This document shows, in pieces, positions 37,550 to 47,146 of a DNA stretch of 64,000 nt; the first letter of the stretch is position 1, and each line of letters opens with the position of its first letter. Location of the stretch: assembly GCF_004217225.1 (NCBI RefSeq), contig NZ_SHKM01000002.1:1-64000 (forward strand). Direction: 5' to 3'. Under the pieces are notes generated by a model. That model worked only from the letters and a program-made list of their open reading frames with translations. It did no database searches and had not been told where the DNA came from. A program made the translations under genes and the position numbers. This stretch comes from Azospira oryzae. GTDB taxonomy: Bacteria > Pseudomonadota > Gammaproteobacteria > Burkholderiales > Rhodocyclaceae.

Positions 37550-39253
37550 TCATTGGGGCAGGGTTCTCCGGGGATCGAAATCGTCGATGCGGGACTGGGT
37601 GTTCTGCAGATCGGACTGCCAGTCGGATTCGTTCTGGATAACCGTGGGCTTGAGCAGGATCACCAGCTCCCGCTTGTTCAGGGCCTTGGATTTCTGACCG
37701 AACAGGTTGCCGAGAACCGGGACCTGATGGATACCTGGCAGACCGTTACTGGTATCGGACTGGTCCTGGGTCATCAAGCCACCGATGGCCACGATCTCCC
37801 CGTCGCGAACCCGCACGATGGTATCGGACTCGTTGATCCGGCTGGTGGCCAGGGGCAGGGTCATGGCCAGATCCGTACCCAGGCTCAGACTCTTGTTCTT
37901 CTCCGTCACCACGCTGATGGAGGGGTGGATGTGCAAGGTGATCAGGCCACTCTCGTTGATCTGGGGCGTCACATCCAGGGCAATGCCGGAGAAGAACGGC
38001 TGCAGCGTTACCGTCGGGGTGGTGGTGGTGGTGGTGGAAGCAATGGTGGTGGAACTGACGTTGGTCACATAGTATTCGTCGGTACCGACCTTCAGCACGG
38101 CCTTCTGGTTATTCAGGGTGGCGATGCGGGGGCTGGACAGCACCTGGGTATTGCCCTGGGTCTCCAGGAAATTCAGCAGCGCGGCGAAGCTCTTGGTGCG
38201 GAATGCCAGGCCGAAGAAACCGTTGGTACCAACCGACCCCAGATTTCCATCGGTCCCCGGACGAATGGAAGCATTGTCAGAGGTCAGCGCCCCTGACGGA
38301 GACAGGGATGTGCCATTGGCAGCCACGCCAATGGTCGTGTGGCCACTGAAGGACGCCCAGTTGATGCCCGACTGATAGGCATCGCTCAGGGCCACATCGA
38401 TGATCTTGGCCTCGAGCATGACCTGGCGCTCGATAATGGCCTGGGTGGCCCGCAGATACTGCTCCACATTGCGCAACTCACCGGGCATGGCACGCACCAG
38501 AATGACGCCGGAGTGGGAGTTGATGATGACACTACGCCCGTCTTCCGTCCCGACGATGGCTCCCAGAGCCGTCTTCAATTCCGTCCAGAAGTCAGCATCC
38601 TGCGAGGTGTAGACACGGCTACTGTCCTGGGCGCGGGTTGCGCCGGCACCAGCACCGGTGGTGCCGGAGGCAGTGGCAGCCTGAGCCTGGGCGGAAGAAG
38701 TCGAACTGCCAGAGGAACTGGCACCAGGGGAAACCACACTGATGGAACTGGAAGTCACCCGCACATCGCTGGAACCCTGACGCCGGCCGGCCAGGTAATT
38801 AACCTGGAAGACCCGGGTCTGCATCGCATTGGACATGACGGTGATGCGATTGCCCTGCACCCGGAAGTCGTAACCATACAGGTCCCGCAGGCTTTCCAGC
38901 GCCTCCCGCAGGGTGACATTTTTCAGATTGACCGTGATCGAGCCCGCCACTTCCGGCGGCACCAGCATGCTGTAGCGGGTACCGGAAACCAGCGCCATGA
39001 AGACCTGGGACGCAGGAGCATTGGTCACCGCCAGGTCAAAGCGAGGCTCAGCCGGCGGCGCCTTGGGCACATCCAGTTGCAGCGGCGGCAGCAATGCCTG
39101 ATTCACAGCATCGGCACTGGCGGAGCGATTGGCATCCACCGCACCTTTCATCTCGCTCTGGATACGCTCATACGTGGCACCCGGTTTCCCTCCCGAGGTA
39201 ACGCAACCGCCGAGAAACAGGGAGGCCAGAATGCCGATCAAGGCTCGCTTCAT
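37550..39253 (-). CDS. mshL: MSHA outer membrane secretin MshL
   Basis: 567 aa lipoprotein secretin. Lipobox LGGC with C17. N-terminal STN/N0-like domain about 70-150, N1-like (RAMPGELRNVEQYLRATQAI) about 250-280, and the secretin core about 300-550 (LSSPRIATLNNQKAVLKVGT, GLMTQDQSDTSNGLPGIHQV, RELVILLKPTVI). Serine/alanine/threonine-rich linker near 175-210. Forms the pilus pore. Overlaps mshK as ATGA. Confidence 0.93.
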   Translation of the reverse strand: MKRALIGILASLFLGGCVTSGGKPGATYERIQSEMKGAVDANRSASADAVNQALLPPLQLDVPKAPPAEPRFDLAVTNAPASQVFMALVSGTRYSMLVPPEVAGSITVNLKNVTLREALESLRDLYGYDFRVQGNRITVMSNAMQTRVFQVNYLAGRRQGSSDVRVTSSSISVVSPGASSSGSSTSSAQAQAATASGTTGAGAGATRAQDSSRVYTSQDADFWTELKTALGAIVGTEDGRSVIINSHSGVILVRAMPGELRNVEQYLRATQAIIERQVMLEAKIIDVALSDAYQSGINWASFSGHTTIGVAANGTSLSPSGALTSDNASIRPGTDGNLGSVGTNGFFGLAFRTKSFAALLNFLETQGNTQVLSSPRIATLNNQKAVLKVGTDEYYVTNVSSTTIASTTTTTTPTVTLQPFFSGIALDVTPQINESGLITLHIHPSISVVTEKNKSLSLGTDLAMTLPLATSRINESDTIVRVRDGEIVAIGGLMTQDQSDTSNGLPGIHQVPVLGNLFGQKSKALNKRELVILLKPTVIQNESDWQSDLQNTQSRIDDFDPRRTLPQ

Positions 39254-39639
39254 AAATTACCCCTTTGGTTCCTGCGCCCGACGGGCTTGGGAACTTCAAC
39301 TACCGTCTTCTTGTTCACATCGGGAGTCATGCGTAATACCTCGCTCCCCAAAGGCCCTTTCAGGACCACTTCATTTTCTTTTATCTTGACCAGAATGCTA
39401 TCGCCCACTTTGCCGCCCAGGGGGACCATCGCACCGCTGATGACTGCCACCGGAGTTCCCTGCCGGCGCAGCACGACTGACTGCAGGACGGGGCCGGACA
39501 CCGCCGCACCGCCTTCCGGAGAGACATGAACCCAGGCCTCCGGTGGCCGGGTAGGATCAGGCAGAGCACTATCGTCAGCGATGGCAGGCATCATCGCCAA
39601 ACAGCCACCCCAAAACACCAGGCATTTGATTCGTGTCAT
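39250..39639 (-). CDS. mshK: MSHA biogenesis protein MshK
   Basis: 129 aa from the ATG at 39639, chosen because its ATGA overlap with the mshJ stop matches the neighbouring junctions; another ATG 4 codons upstream exists. Signal peptide, then DPTRPPEAW and a beta-rich C-terminal half (LQSVVLRRQGTPVAVISGAM), similar in role to the PilP/GspC-type periplasmic proteins next to secretins. Confidence 0.85.
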   Translation of the reverse strand: MTRIKCLVFWGGCLAMMPAIADDSALPDPTRPPEAWVHVSPEGGAAVSGPVLQSVVLRRQGTPVAVISGAMVPLGGKVGDSILVKIKENEVVLKGPLGSEVLRMTPDVNKKTVVEVPKPVGRRNQRGNL

Positions 39640-40289
39640 AGGACCAACCACGCCTTATCCAGGCTGAGGGTATAGACCCGCAGGGTCAGAATGGAACGGG
39701 GATACACATCAACCTTCAGTTCCGCCCCCTCCCATAGCAGCCGCTCCGGTGCCGACTCCAGATCGGCCAAATAGCCAAGGAGGTCTCCATAGCTGCCGGC
39801 CAGGCGTATCTCGATACCGTGGCGGTAAAGATTCAACTCGGGAGTGCTGGCAGCACTCGGACCATCGATGGCCGGCACCGGCGCCACGGTACGCAGACCC
39901 AGCATCTGCAGGCTCTTGCGACGCCCCATCAGGCGTTCCAGCAGGGCCGGAGCAGCCTGGGGGGAAACGAGGGTGCCATCAAACGATTTCAGTTGTCCAT
40001 CCAGGTTGGTAACCCGGCTCTTCAGGGTCTGCAGAACCTGGGCGCGATTCGCCGCACTGTTCGCCAGTTCCGACTGCACATCCTTGAGCTGCAGGGAAAG
40101 GCTGGCCGCCTCGCTTTCACGCTGCTCCGCCAGGGCAGTCTGAGCCCGGACCCGAATCAGAGGAGATGAAAGCAGCAAGGCATCGCCAACAAACAGCACC
40201 AGAACAACAGCAGCCACCGCTCCGATGGTCCTCTCCCGCTTGTTGCGAGCATCAAACCATGCCAGCCAGGCCAAAAACTGCCCCTTCAT
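39636..40289 (-). CDS. mshJ: MSHA biogenesis protein MshJ (PilO-like)
   Basis: 217 aa. One transmembrane helix at about 23-43 (AVAAVVLVLFVGDALLLSSP), a coiled coil at about 55-100, and a periplasmic ferredoxin-like domain (HGIEIRLAGSYGDLLGYLAD). This is the GspM/PilO layout of the inner membrane alignment complex. ATGA overlaps on both sides. Confidence 0.87.
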   Translation of the reverse strand: MKGQFLAWLAWFDARNKRERTIGAVAAVVLVLFVGDALLLSSPLIRVRAQTALAEQRESEAASLSLQLKDVQSELANSAANRAQVLQTLKSRVTNLDGQLKSFDGTLVSPQAAPALLERLMGRRKSLQMLGLRTVAPVPAIDGPSAASTPELNLYRHGIEIRLAGSYGDLLGYLADLESAPERLLWEGAELKVDVYPRSILTLRVYTLSLDKAWLVL

Positions 40290-40984
40290 TGCCCACTCCC
40301 CTTGCTCTCGGTTGCGTCCCGCTCCCCGGCAGAGGAAGAGCGCAAAGGTTTCAAGACAAAATTCACGTAATTCTGGGAAGGCCTTGCGGCCGGCTCGGAC
40401 GGTTTGGCGGCACCAGCCTGCGGCACATCGGGCGCATCCGGCAGGCGGACATCCAGAGCGGCAAACTCCCGTCCGACAAAAACCGGCTCCCGGTTGAGGC
40501 GACGAATGTATTCGGGCAGCAGGGACTGGTCCGTCATGCGCCCGCGAATTTCCAGCCCTTTACCCCCTGCCCCCAGGGAAAAGCCGGTAAGCCACAGACC
40601 AGGCAAGGATTGACGGGCCAAGCCGCGGAAATAATCGGCAAAACCCTGGCCCTCCTTGGGCGAACCCTGCTCCAGCAAGGCCAGCACCTGTTCGCGCTCG
40701 GTCACGGCGCGCTGCAGGCGGGATAGTTCGGCATCCTTGTCCACCGGGACCTTGGCGGCCGCCAGTTGCTGGCTGGCCTCCTGCAGTTTTGCCTTCAACT
40801 GGGAGACAGATTGCTCAGCAGCCCTGGCCCGTTCAGTGGAAGACGCCAGACGGTAATGGGTCACGCCGGCAGCAACGAGGAAAAATACCAAAAGACCGGT
40901 AACAGCGAGGGCCAGATTGCGCCCGGTAATCCACTCTTTCTCAGGAAGCAGGGAAGGATGGAACAAATTAATTTGCTGACTCAC
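40286..40984 (-). CDS. PilN-like MSHA biogenesis protein
   Basis: 232 aa. Begins MSQQINLFHPSLLPEKEW, whose INLF element is the PilN segment that docks on PilM-type proteins. A transmembrane helix lies at about 25-45, then coiled coil (50-100) and a small periplasmic domain. It is the expected partner of MshI (PilM-like) upstream and MshJ (PilO-like) downstream, and would correspond to the second MshI or PilN of other MSHA loci. Confidence 0.85.
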   Translation of the reverse strand: MSQQINLFHPSLLPEKEWITGRNLALAVTGLLVFFLVAAGVTHYRLASSTERARAAEQSVSQLKAKLQEASQQLAAAKVPVDKDAELSRLQRAVTEREQVLALLEQGSPKEGQGFADYFRGLARQSLPGLWLTGFSLGAGGKGLEIRGRMTDQSLLPEYIRRLNREPVFVGREFAALDVRLPDAPDVPQAGAAKPSEPAARPSQNYVNFVLKPLRSSSAGERDATESKGSGQ

Positions 40985-40993
40985 ACCACCCCC

Positions 40994-41941
40994 TTAACGC
41001 ATCGCACAACCGAGCAACTTCAGGCACTGGGCCTGACGCTCGGGATGGCGCAACTCGGGAATACCCGGGAAATGCAGAACGTTCTGCAAGTCCAGGGTTT
41101 CGACCGGCACATAAACATTGGGGGCCAGGGTGGCCTTCAGCCCATCACCACCGGGCACCTGGGCCAACCAAAGCTGCCCCATGGGGACGAAACTATACTG
41201 GCGATCAAACGTGTCCAGGGTCCGCTGGACCTCAAGCACGATGCGGTCGAATAGCTGCTCACGACGTTCGTCCGCAGCCCCTTCCAACGCCTGGCGACTG
41301 ACATCGATGCGGCGGCTGACATACAACTCGCCCTGAGCGCTGACCGTCAGCAGGCCGCCATCATCGTCGAAAGTCAGGAGAGCGACGGCCCTGTTGTCCT
41401 TTTCCAGCAAGGCGGCGATATTGCGCTGCCCCATATCGGGAACATCAATGGCTTCCAGTTTGAGTCCGGCGCCGGCCACTGCCGCAGCCAGCGGCGACAG
41501 CACAGCATTGGCCGCAACTACCACCAGCACCTGTTGCGCCCGCCCACTGCCCTGCTGACCGGGAACATCCAGCACATCCAGGGTTGCCGCCTCTACGGGA
41601 TAGTCCAGCATGTCCTTGATCTGCCAACGCAAGGCTTGCCGCCGCTCGTCGAGAGGCACACTGGGCGCCTCGACCTGCAACACCTGGAAGTCACCGGAAT
41701 TGAGCATGACCACGCAACGATGGGAATGCAGGCGCTTTTCCTTGCGCAAACGCTGCAAGGCCCCCTGCAAATCGCCTCCCGTGGCGTAGGACTCGAGCAG
41801 AACGACCTCGGGCATCTGTCCGGGAGCCTGCTGCACATGGGCCAAATCCACCCGATCCTTCAGGCAATTTATGGCCAGCCAACCATCCGACCGTTTGGCG
41901 GATGCGCTAGAGATAGAGGGGGCGGACAGGGAGATGGACAT
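40994..41941 (-). CDS. mshI: MSHA biogenesis protein MshI (PilM-like)
   Basis: 315 aa, no signal or transmembrane helix. Actin-like PilM/GspL fold suggested by DGWLAINCLKDRVDLAHVQQ at the N-terminus, VAANAVLSPLAAAVAGAGLK in the middle and LLTFDDDGGLLTVSAQGELY. Forms the cytoplasmic ring with the PilN-like protein. The 67-base AT-rich gap before it is the widest in the cluster and could hold an internal promoter, though none is clear. Confidence 0.83.
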   Translation of the reverse strand: MSISLSAPSISSASAKRSDGWLAINCLKDRVDLAHVQQAPGQMPEVVLLESYATGGDLQGALQRLRKEKRLHSHRCVVMLNSGDFQVLQVEAPSVPLDERRQALRWQIKDMLDYPVEAATLDVLDVPGQQGSGRAQQVLVVVAANAVLSPLAAAVAGAGLKLEAIDVPDMGQRNIAALLEKDNRAVALLTFDDDGGLLTVSAQGELYVSRRIDVSRQALEGAADERREQLFDRIVLEVQRTLDTFDRQYSFVPMGQLWLAQVPGGDGLKATLAPNVYVPVETLDLQNVLHFPGIPELRHPERQAQCLKLLGCAMR

Positions 41942-42008
41942 AGACGTCTTGATATTTCACTAAAAGATAACAATATATGGGCCTAATTACTATGAATTTT
42001 TACCCACA

Positions 42009-45000
42009 TCAGTAGTTCTCCCGGTAATACAGGTAGGCCCCCCGGTTCAGGCCAAACGCCGCTCTGGCTGACGGATCCCGGTCAAACAAGGCACTGCCAT
42101 CCCAACGCCCTGTCATATAACTCATGGCAGCAGAGCTAGTTGCCGCACAGTTGGCATCGCCCCCCAAATCCACACAGACACGGAAAGTGGAGCGCAAACC
42201 GGGAGAGGCAAAGCGCAAGCGCCCCTTGCCTGAGGCAACCTGCGTCACGGTTGGCGCCCCCAGGGTCGCAGAGGTGTCACCAGCCACCCTGACCGAGGCT
42301 ACGTTGGCTGGCTGAATCGCGGTGCAGTTGTCCTGGGCATTGAGCACGAAGGCCAGGCCGTTCCAGAACCGGGCTTCCATGCCGACAGACAGGGGCAGCA
42401 ATTCGGAGCCATAGGCCGTCGTCAGTTGCAGCAAGCCGAAACGGACCGCCGTCGTCGCCAACTTGGCCCGCTCATTGCTGCCGGACTGGTCGGCATCCAG
42501 ATTCAGCGCCGTCGCTGCCAGCGAAACACCATCCTGGTCCCGGGGAACTGCGCCAATGGTGAAGCTCGCGTAGGGCCCGTCAGCGGTTGCCGCGCGATTC
42601 AATACGAGGTTGCCGGTAATCGTTGCAACCCCGGCACACCACCGATTGGTCGGAGACCCGCTGCAGGCAGTAGAGACTGTGCCGGGCGTAAAACCGAGGC
42701 GGGTTCCGCCCCCCCCGGGAAAGACCGTGGCACTCCCGGTGGCAGGATTATCCAAGGCCCAGAGATTGAAGTTGTTGCTATCCAGGGGGGTGGCGCCGGC
42801 TGCCGCCAGCCAATTACCCATGGTCAAGCGGGAATAGCCGCGGCCAAAGTCGTAGTTCTCCGTAGTAGAACCGCCAACAGCCTTGGCCGCTATGGAGAAG
42901 CCAAGTCCGATGGGTTCCCCCATATAGGTGAAACCATCCAGGTTCCGGTTGCTGCAGGTCGTCAGTTCGCTGCGGTTATCAAGAGCAACGGCCGACAACT
43001 CGAAATGATCGGGGATGAAACGCCCCCAACTGGTGGCGGACGGCGTCCCGATGTTGCAGCCGTACTTGCCGTTACTCAGCGTATTGGAGGTGCTATTGAC
43101 GATACAGTCATCCCGCCCGTTTTGGTCAACGGTCGTGAAGGTATTATCGATCAGCGCATCCACCGGCAAGGAGAAATAGCCAACTTCCCGATACTGACAG
43201 GTACCACTGGCAGTTCCCGAAGAAGTGTCTGCCGCTGAAAACGCGCACGACAGGGGTGCAGGGGAAATGGCACCACTACTGGCCACATCGACGACATTGG
43301 CGGTGACGATACTGGGGGTTCCGCTGTAATTGCTACTCGGACTGGCCGTCGCCGAAAGGGAAAAATCTGAGCCGGCCTTCACGGTCATGGCTGCACCGGC
43401 CCCATTGCTTGAAGCCACCAGATCCGTGCTGCCAACCTTGGCTGTAACGTTGGTCAGCGAAAGGGGGCGGATGGCAAAGGTATCGGAGGAGCAGGCAGTG
43501 GTCGTGCTGTCCTTCATCCGGACCAGGACGTTGCTGTAAGCCGAATTGATCTTGAAAGTCGGCGACAACTTGAAGCCCTTGTCGGTCGAAGTAAACGACA
43601 TCGTCGTCGAGGCAAAACTGGACTTGGCCGAACAAGTTGCCGCCTGGTTGGCCGTCGTACTGTTGTCGATCAACTCCACGGTGACAGTCTTGTTGGAGGT
43701 CAGCGCGTAGTTGGAGTCGATACCGGTCCCAGCACTATTCAAGACGGCGATATTCAATGCGAAATCAACGCCGACAAGCTTGGTATAGATGTGGGCGCCG
43801 GCCTGCTGCACATTGATATCCGTTCGGGCCATGGCGCTGTCGATGGCATTGAATCCGCTTGCTGTAGTGCCATTGGGCGGGATGATGGTTTGAGCGCAGA
43901 CCCGCAGACCGGATATTTCATGGATATTGGTTGAGGACCCGGTGGAGCCGGTAAAGGATATCTGCCAGTTGTCCGGCACCGGGACCTGGGCAGTGGTCGG
44001 GGTAAAACCTGGGGCATAGGCATCAAAGGGGGCCAGAAGATTTACATAACCAGTGGTCGGACAAAAATCGGTACTGCAACTGGTATCCCGATTCACCTGA
44101 ATCTGGGCCGTCTTGTTGGCTGTCGTGTAGTTTCTGGCGTCAATGACCACTTGATAGTAGTACCCGCGGGACGCCACCGAGGATGTGCGGTTGTCAATGG
44201 TATTGCTTCCGCTCTGCACTGCAGAGCGGGCCAGATAGGGGTAGCCCAGGCTGTAGAGATTGGCCGGCGTAGTCGCAGCGTACGAACCGCGTACGGCAAC
44301 CACTTGGCTGAAGTAGCCCGGTCCATCTATACGCCCCTCAGTGGGATTGGTGTAGTTGCCAAACTCGTCGAAGCCGACGCCGATCCAACCTCCGGCAAAG
44401 CCAACGATCCCAGACTTCTGTGCATACCCCAGAGAACCACCAAACGCTCCCGGATTCGGCGCCACACTGTAATCGGACAGAGTGACGGCCAGACCATCCG
44501 CACCGCTACCGTTATAGGCAAACTGCCGGAATTCCACGGATATGTAGTTACCGGCCGCAGGGAAAATGGCCCCCAGGGTTGCGGAGGTAGCCTCGTTGGT
44601 ATTGTTGTCCGTCAGGCGCAAACGGCCACTGACAAATGACGGCGTATAACTGCGCGGCCCCAGCGTACTGACCGTCCACTTGGAATTGAAGATACCGGAG
44701 GTCAGATTGGAACCGGTGAAACTGTCGCAATAGCAGGTGACGCCGGACGGGACAAACGGGGGAACAGAGCACTGCCCCGGATTGGGAGAGCCGGGCTGGC
44801 CGGTCACGAAACTGCCGAACAGCGTAAGCCCGGACAGGCTGACGCTGTTCGCCGTATAGGAACTCAAGGCCAGCACCGGAGATGTCCACGCACCGCTGGT
44901 GTACCTGCTTCCAGCGAAAGTGGACACCTGGGCCCCACCCAGAATATCGGCAGCAACAAACTGGAAAGTTGCATTGTAGGACCCGCCGCTGGGTAGGGAG

Positions 45001-46643
45001 GTAAGAGTGTCTCCGGTAACGCCAAGAGTCCAGTAGCGATTCACATCCATCAGGGGATTGATACCGGAGGTGTTGATCTGGGGATGCTGTCCCTTGGTCG
45101 TGCTCCCGGTCAGGGTGCCGCCGCCGATACCGGCAAACCAGGGGAAGTCAATGGTCATGGGGGCATAGGCGCTAGTATCGCCAATGGGATAGATGCAGGT
45201 GGCGTTATAGGGCGGGAAGCTCAGGCGCAGATTGCCGATGACGTAGCTGGCGGCGCTGCCGCCGCTGATGCTGGCCGGGCAATAGGTTCCGGTAACAGCC
45301 AGCACATAGCTGCCGGCAGTGATGTTTCCCGAAGTCAGGGTCAACGTGCCGGGCACCGTGACATTGCGGCTCAAGGTCACACCGGCGCTGTTGTTCATGG
45401 TCATGTTGCCCAGGCTGGAATCCGAGCTGCCGCCAATGGTCTGGGCCGAGGTGCCATTGAAGATCCAGCTGGTATTGGGCAGGGCGATACTGCCGTTATT
45501 GGTCAGCGCCCCCTTGATGTTCAACGTCGAGTAGTTGGATGAAGAAACCGTGCTGCCGCTATTGACGGTAAAGTTGGTCACCACATTCTGGCTGTTGTAG
45601 AACGTGGCGGCCTGGGTACCCGCTTTCTGAAAAACCAGATTGGTGACGGTCAGCGCATTCGAACTGGTCAGGTCGCCACCGACATTGAAAGTCGTAGCCG
45701 TTAATGGCGCATTGGAAGTGGCAGTCCCGCTCACCGTCATGGTGCCGGCCGCCAGTCCGGCGGCACCGCTGTTATTGAGATTGCCACTGACGGAGAGGGC
45801 AGTGCGCACTGTCAGCGGACTACTACTGGTCACATTCCCCGTCACCGTCAGATTGTCGACGGTAAAGGCTGACCCCGTATTGGAAACGCTACCGCCGGCA
45901 GTAATGTCGAAACTGCCATTACTGCCGTTATCCAGGATGGAGCCGGAATTGGTGATATTGCCATTCACCGTCAGCGCCCGCGTCCCAGTTCCTGTCTGGG
46001 TCAGGGAGCCGGAATTGATGGTCAGAGAGGCAACCGTACTGCTGGTGTTGAAGGAAACCGCGTGGTTGTTAATGGTGGCGCTGTCAATACTGGTAGGGGG
46101 GCCGTCACCCGAACTTACACAATTCCAGGTGGCGGCTGCACTCCAATCCCCTGCATTGGCTGAAACACAGTTTCGTGGAGCCACAATAATGGCGCCAACT
46201 AACGTATAGGTTGGACTCGCACCGCTAGAACAGCCATCATTGTCGTAGGCGATCGCATAGACGTTGTACGTCCCTGGCGATGCAGGGGCAGTGATATTGA
46301 ACGTCTCGCTGTAACTGCCTGAAGAATTATGATTTGGATTGTCATAACAGGCATATGCGGAGGCGGCAGGCGCCGATGCCGCAATAGCCCAACGTGTACC
46401 ACGCCAGCGGGAATTGGACCACCAATCGGAATTTGTAGTTACGCTCACCGTCAGTGAGACCGTGGCCCCGGAAGCAACGACAACACTGCCGGCAGAGTTC
46501 ACCGTGGCCCCAGTAATAATCCGATCCGCCCACGCGAGGTCAACGACAAAAAATGAGGCGAGAACGAGCAACAGGCACTTAAGTGCCTGCATCCATTGCC
46601 CCAAGAAACTGGACTGAGTTCGCCTCAAAGCGGTCTGTTTCAT
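42009..46643 (-). CDS. mshQ: MshQ-like giant adhesin with lectin-like domain and DUF6701
   Basis: 1544 aa exported protein; signal peptide to about residue 39 (CLLLVLASFFVVDLAWA). About 165-480 is a Ser/Thr/Asn-rich series of short beta repeats (SLTINSGSLTQTGTGTRALT, GNITNSGSI and alike) suggesting a beta-helix stalk. About 650-915 resembles bacterial L-type lectins: DGLAVTLSDYS, GGSLGYAQ and GFAGGWIGVGFDEFGN. About 920-1544 is the DUF6701 region that defines MshQ, ending DRDPSARAAFGLNRGAYLYY. AAGGTG precedes the ATG. Likely displayed at the pilus tip by the minor pilins just upstream, with a role like PilY1 (inference). Confidence 0.85.
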   Translation of the reverse strand: MKQTALRRTQSSFLGQWMQALKCLLLVLASFFVVDLAWADRIITGATVNSAGSVVVASGATVSLTVSVTTNSDWWSNSRWRGTRWAIAASAPAASAYACYDNPNHNSSGSYSETFNITAPASPGTYNVYAIAYDNDGCSSGASPTYTLVGAIIVAPRNCVSANAGDWSAAATWNCVSSGDGPPTSIDSATINNHAVSFNTSSTVASLTINSGSLTQTGTGTRALTVNGNITNSGSILDNGSNGSFDITAGGSVSNTGSAFTVDNLTVTGNVTSSSPLTVRTALSVSGNLNNSGAAGLAAGTMTVSGTATSNAPLTATTFNVGGDLTSSNALTVTNLVFQKAGTQAATFYNSQNVVTNFTVNSGSTVSSSNYSTLNIKGALTNNGSIALPNTSWIFNGTSAQTIGGSSDSSLGNMTMNNSAGVTLSRNVTVPGTLTLTSGNITAGSYVLAVTGTYCPASISGGSAASYVIGNLRLSFPPYNATCIYPIGDTSAYAPMTIDFPWFAGIGGGTLTGSTTKGQHPQINTSGINPLMDVNRYWTLGVTGDTLTSLPSGGSYNATFQFVAADILGGAQVSTFAGSRYTSGAWTSPVLALSSYTANSVSLSGLTLFGSFVTGQPGSPNPGQCSVPPFVPSGVTCYCDSFTGSNLTSGIFNSKWTVSTLGPRSYTPSFVSGRLRLTDNNTNEATSATLGAIFPAAGNYISVEFRQFAYNGSGADGLAVTLSDYSVAPNPGAFGGSLGYAQKSGIVGFAGGWIGVGFDEFGNYTNPTEGRIDGPGYFSQVVAVRGSYAATTPANLYSLGYPYLARSAVQSGSNTIDNRTSSVASRGYYYQVVIDARNYTTANKTAQIQVNRDTSCSTDFCPTTGYVNLLAPFDAYAPGFTPTTAQVPVPDNWQISFTGSTGSSTNIHEISGLRVCAQTIIPPNGTTASGFNAIDSAMARTDINVQQAGAHIYTKLVGVDFALNIAVLNSAGTGIDSNYALTSNKTVTVELIDNSTTANQAATCSAKSSFASTTMSFTSTDKGFKLSPTFKINSAYSNVLVRMKDSTTTACSSDTFAIRPLSLTNVTAKVGSTDLVASSNGAGAAMTVKAGSDFSLSATASPSSNYSGTPSIVTANVVDVASSGAISPAPLSCAFSAADTSSGTASGTCQYREVGYFSLPVDALIDNTFTTVDQNGRDDCIVNSTSNTLSNGKYGCNIGTPSATSWGRFIPDHFELSAVALDNRSELTTCSNRNLDGFTYMGEPIGLGFSIAAKAVGGSTTENYDFGRGYSRLTMGNWLAAAGATPLDSNNFNLWALDNPATGSATVFPGGGGTRLGFTPGTVSTACSGSPTNRWCAGVATITGNLVLNRAATADGPYASFTIGAVPRDQDGVSLAATALNLDADQSGSNERAKLATTAVRFGLLQLTTAYGSELLPLSVGMEARFWNGLAFVLNAQDNCTAIQPANVASVRVAGDTSATLGAPTVTQVASGKGRLRFASPGLRSTFRVCVDLGGDANCAATSSAAMSYMTGRWDGSALFDRDPSARAAFGLNRGAYLYYRENY

Positions 46644-46669
46644 CTCGACACCTTAGTCATTCATCTGCG

Positions 46670-47146
46670 CTACGGACACGCTGGCGTCACACCATCAACT
46701 ACACAGCCGGTGGTCACCGTGACTTTCCGTTCCACATAGTCATTACCAACGGCAGCGGTATCATCACAAGAGCCAGAGTTGGGAACGTTACAAGCCGTTG
46801 ACGTGATCTCATAGACCCTAACGGCGGAACCACTTTCGTCGTCACTGGCAACACGTGTGCAGACCACACTAGCCACAAACCCGGCAAGCTCCGTCCCGGC
46901 AAAAGCAATGTCGGTCCCGGCGCCGCACTGACCGCCCCGCAACAACTGAAACAGCCCCCACTCTGCCCCAGCCCGGGCCGCCTGGTATGCCCGCGCCCCT
47001 TGCACATCCTGGGCGCTGCCCCGGTTCTGGGCCGAGGTCAGCCACAGAATGTAGGTGGACAGGGCGGCAAATAAAATCAGCAGGAACACCGCGGCGATGA
47101 TCGACACCCCACGTTGCCGCTGGCGACCAGGCAGAATCGGCTTCAT
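46670..47146 (-). CDS. mshP: MSHA minor pilin-like protein MshP
   Basis: 158 aa. Prepilin-type start RQRG then VSIIAAVFLLILFAALSTYI: cleavage after glycine gives Val at +1 and Ala instead of Glu at +5. PilX/GspK-type pilins at the tip also lack Glu5. Four pairs of cysteines in the C-terminal part suggest disulfides. Overlaps mshO by ATGA and precedes mshQ by 26 bases. Confidence 0.83.
   Translation of the reverse strand: MKPILPGRQRQRGVSIIAAVFLLILFAALSTYILWLTSAQNRGSAQDVQGARAYQAARAGAEWGLFQLLRGGQCGAGTDIAFAGTELAGFVASVVCTRVASDDESGSAVRVYEITSTACNVPNSGSCDDTAAVGNDYVERKVTVTTGCVVDGVTPACP

Noticed and set aside
45084-46209. Plus-strand open frames inside mshQ.
   Set aside because: They are low-complexity complements of the Ser/Thr/Asn repeats and have no ribosome sites.
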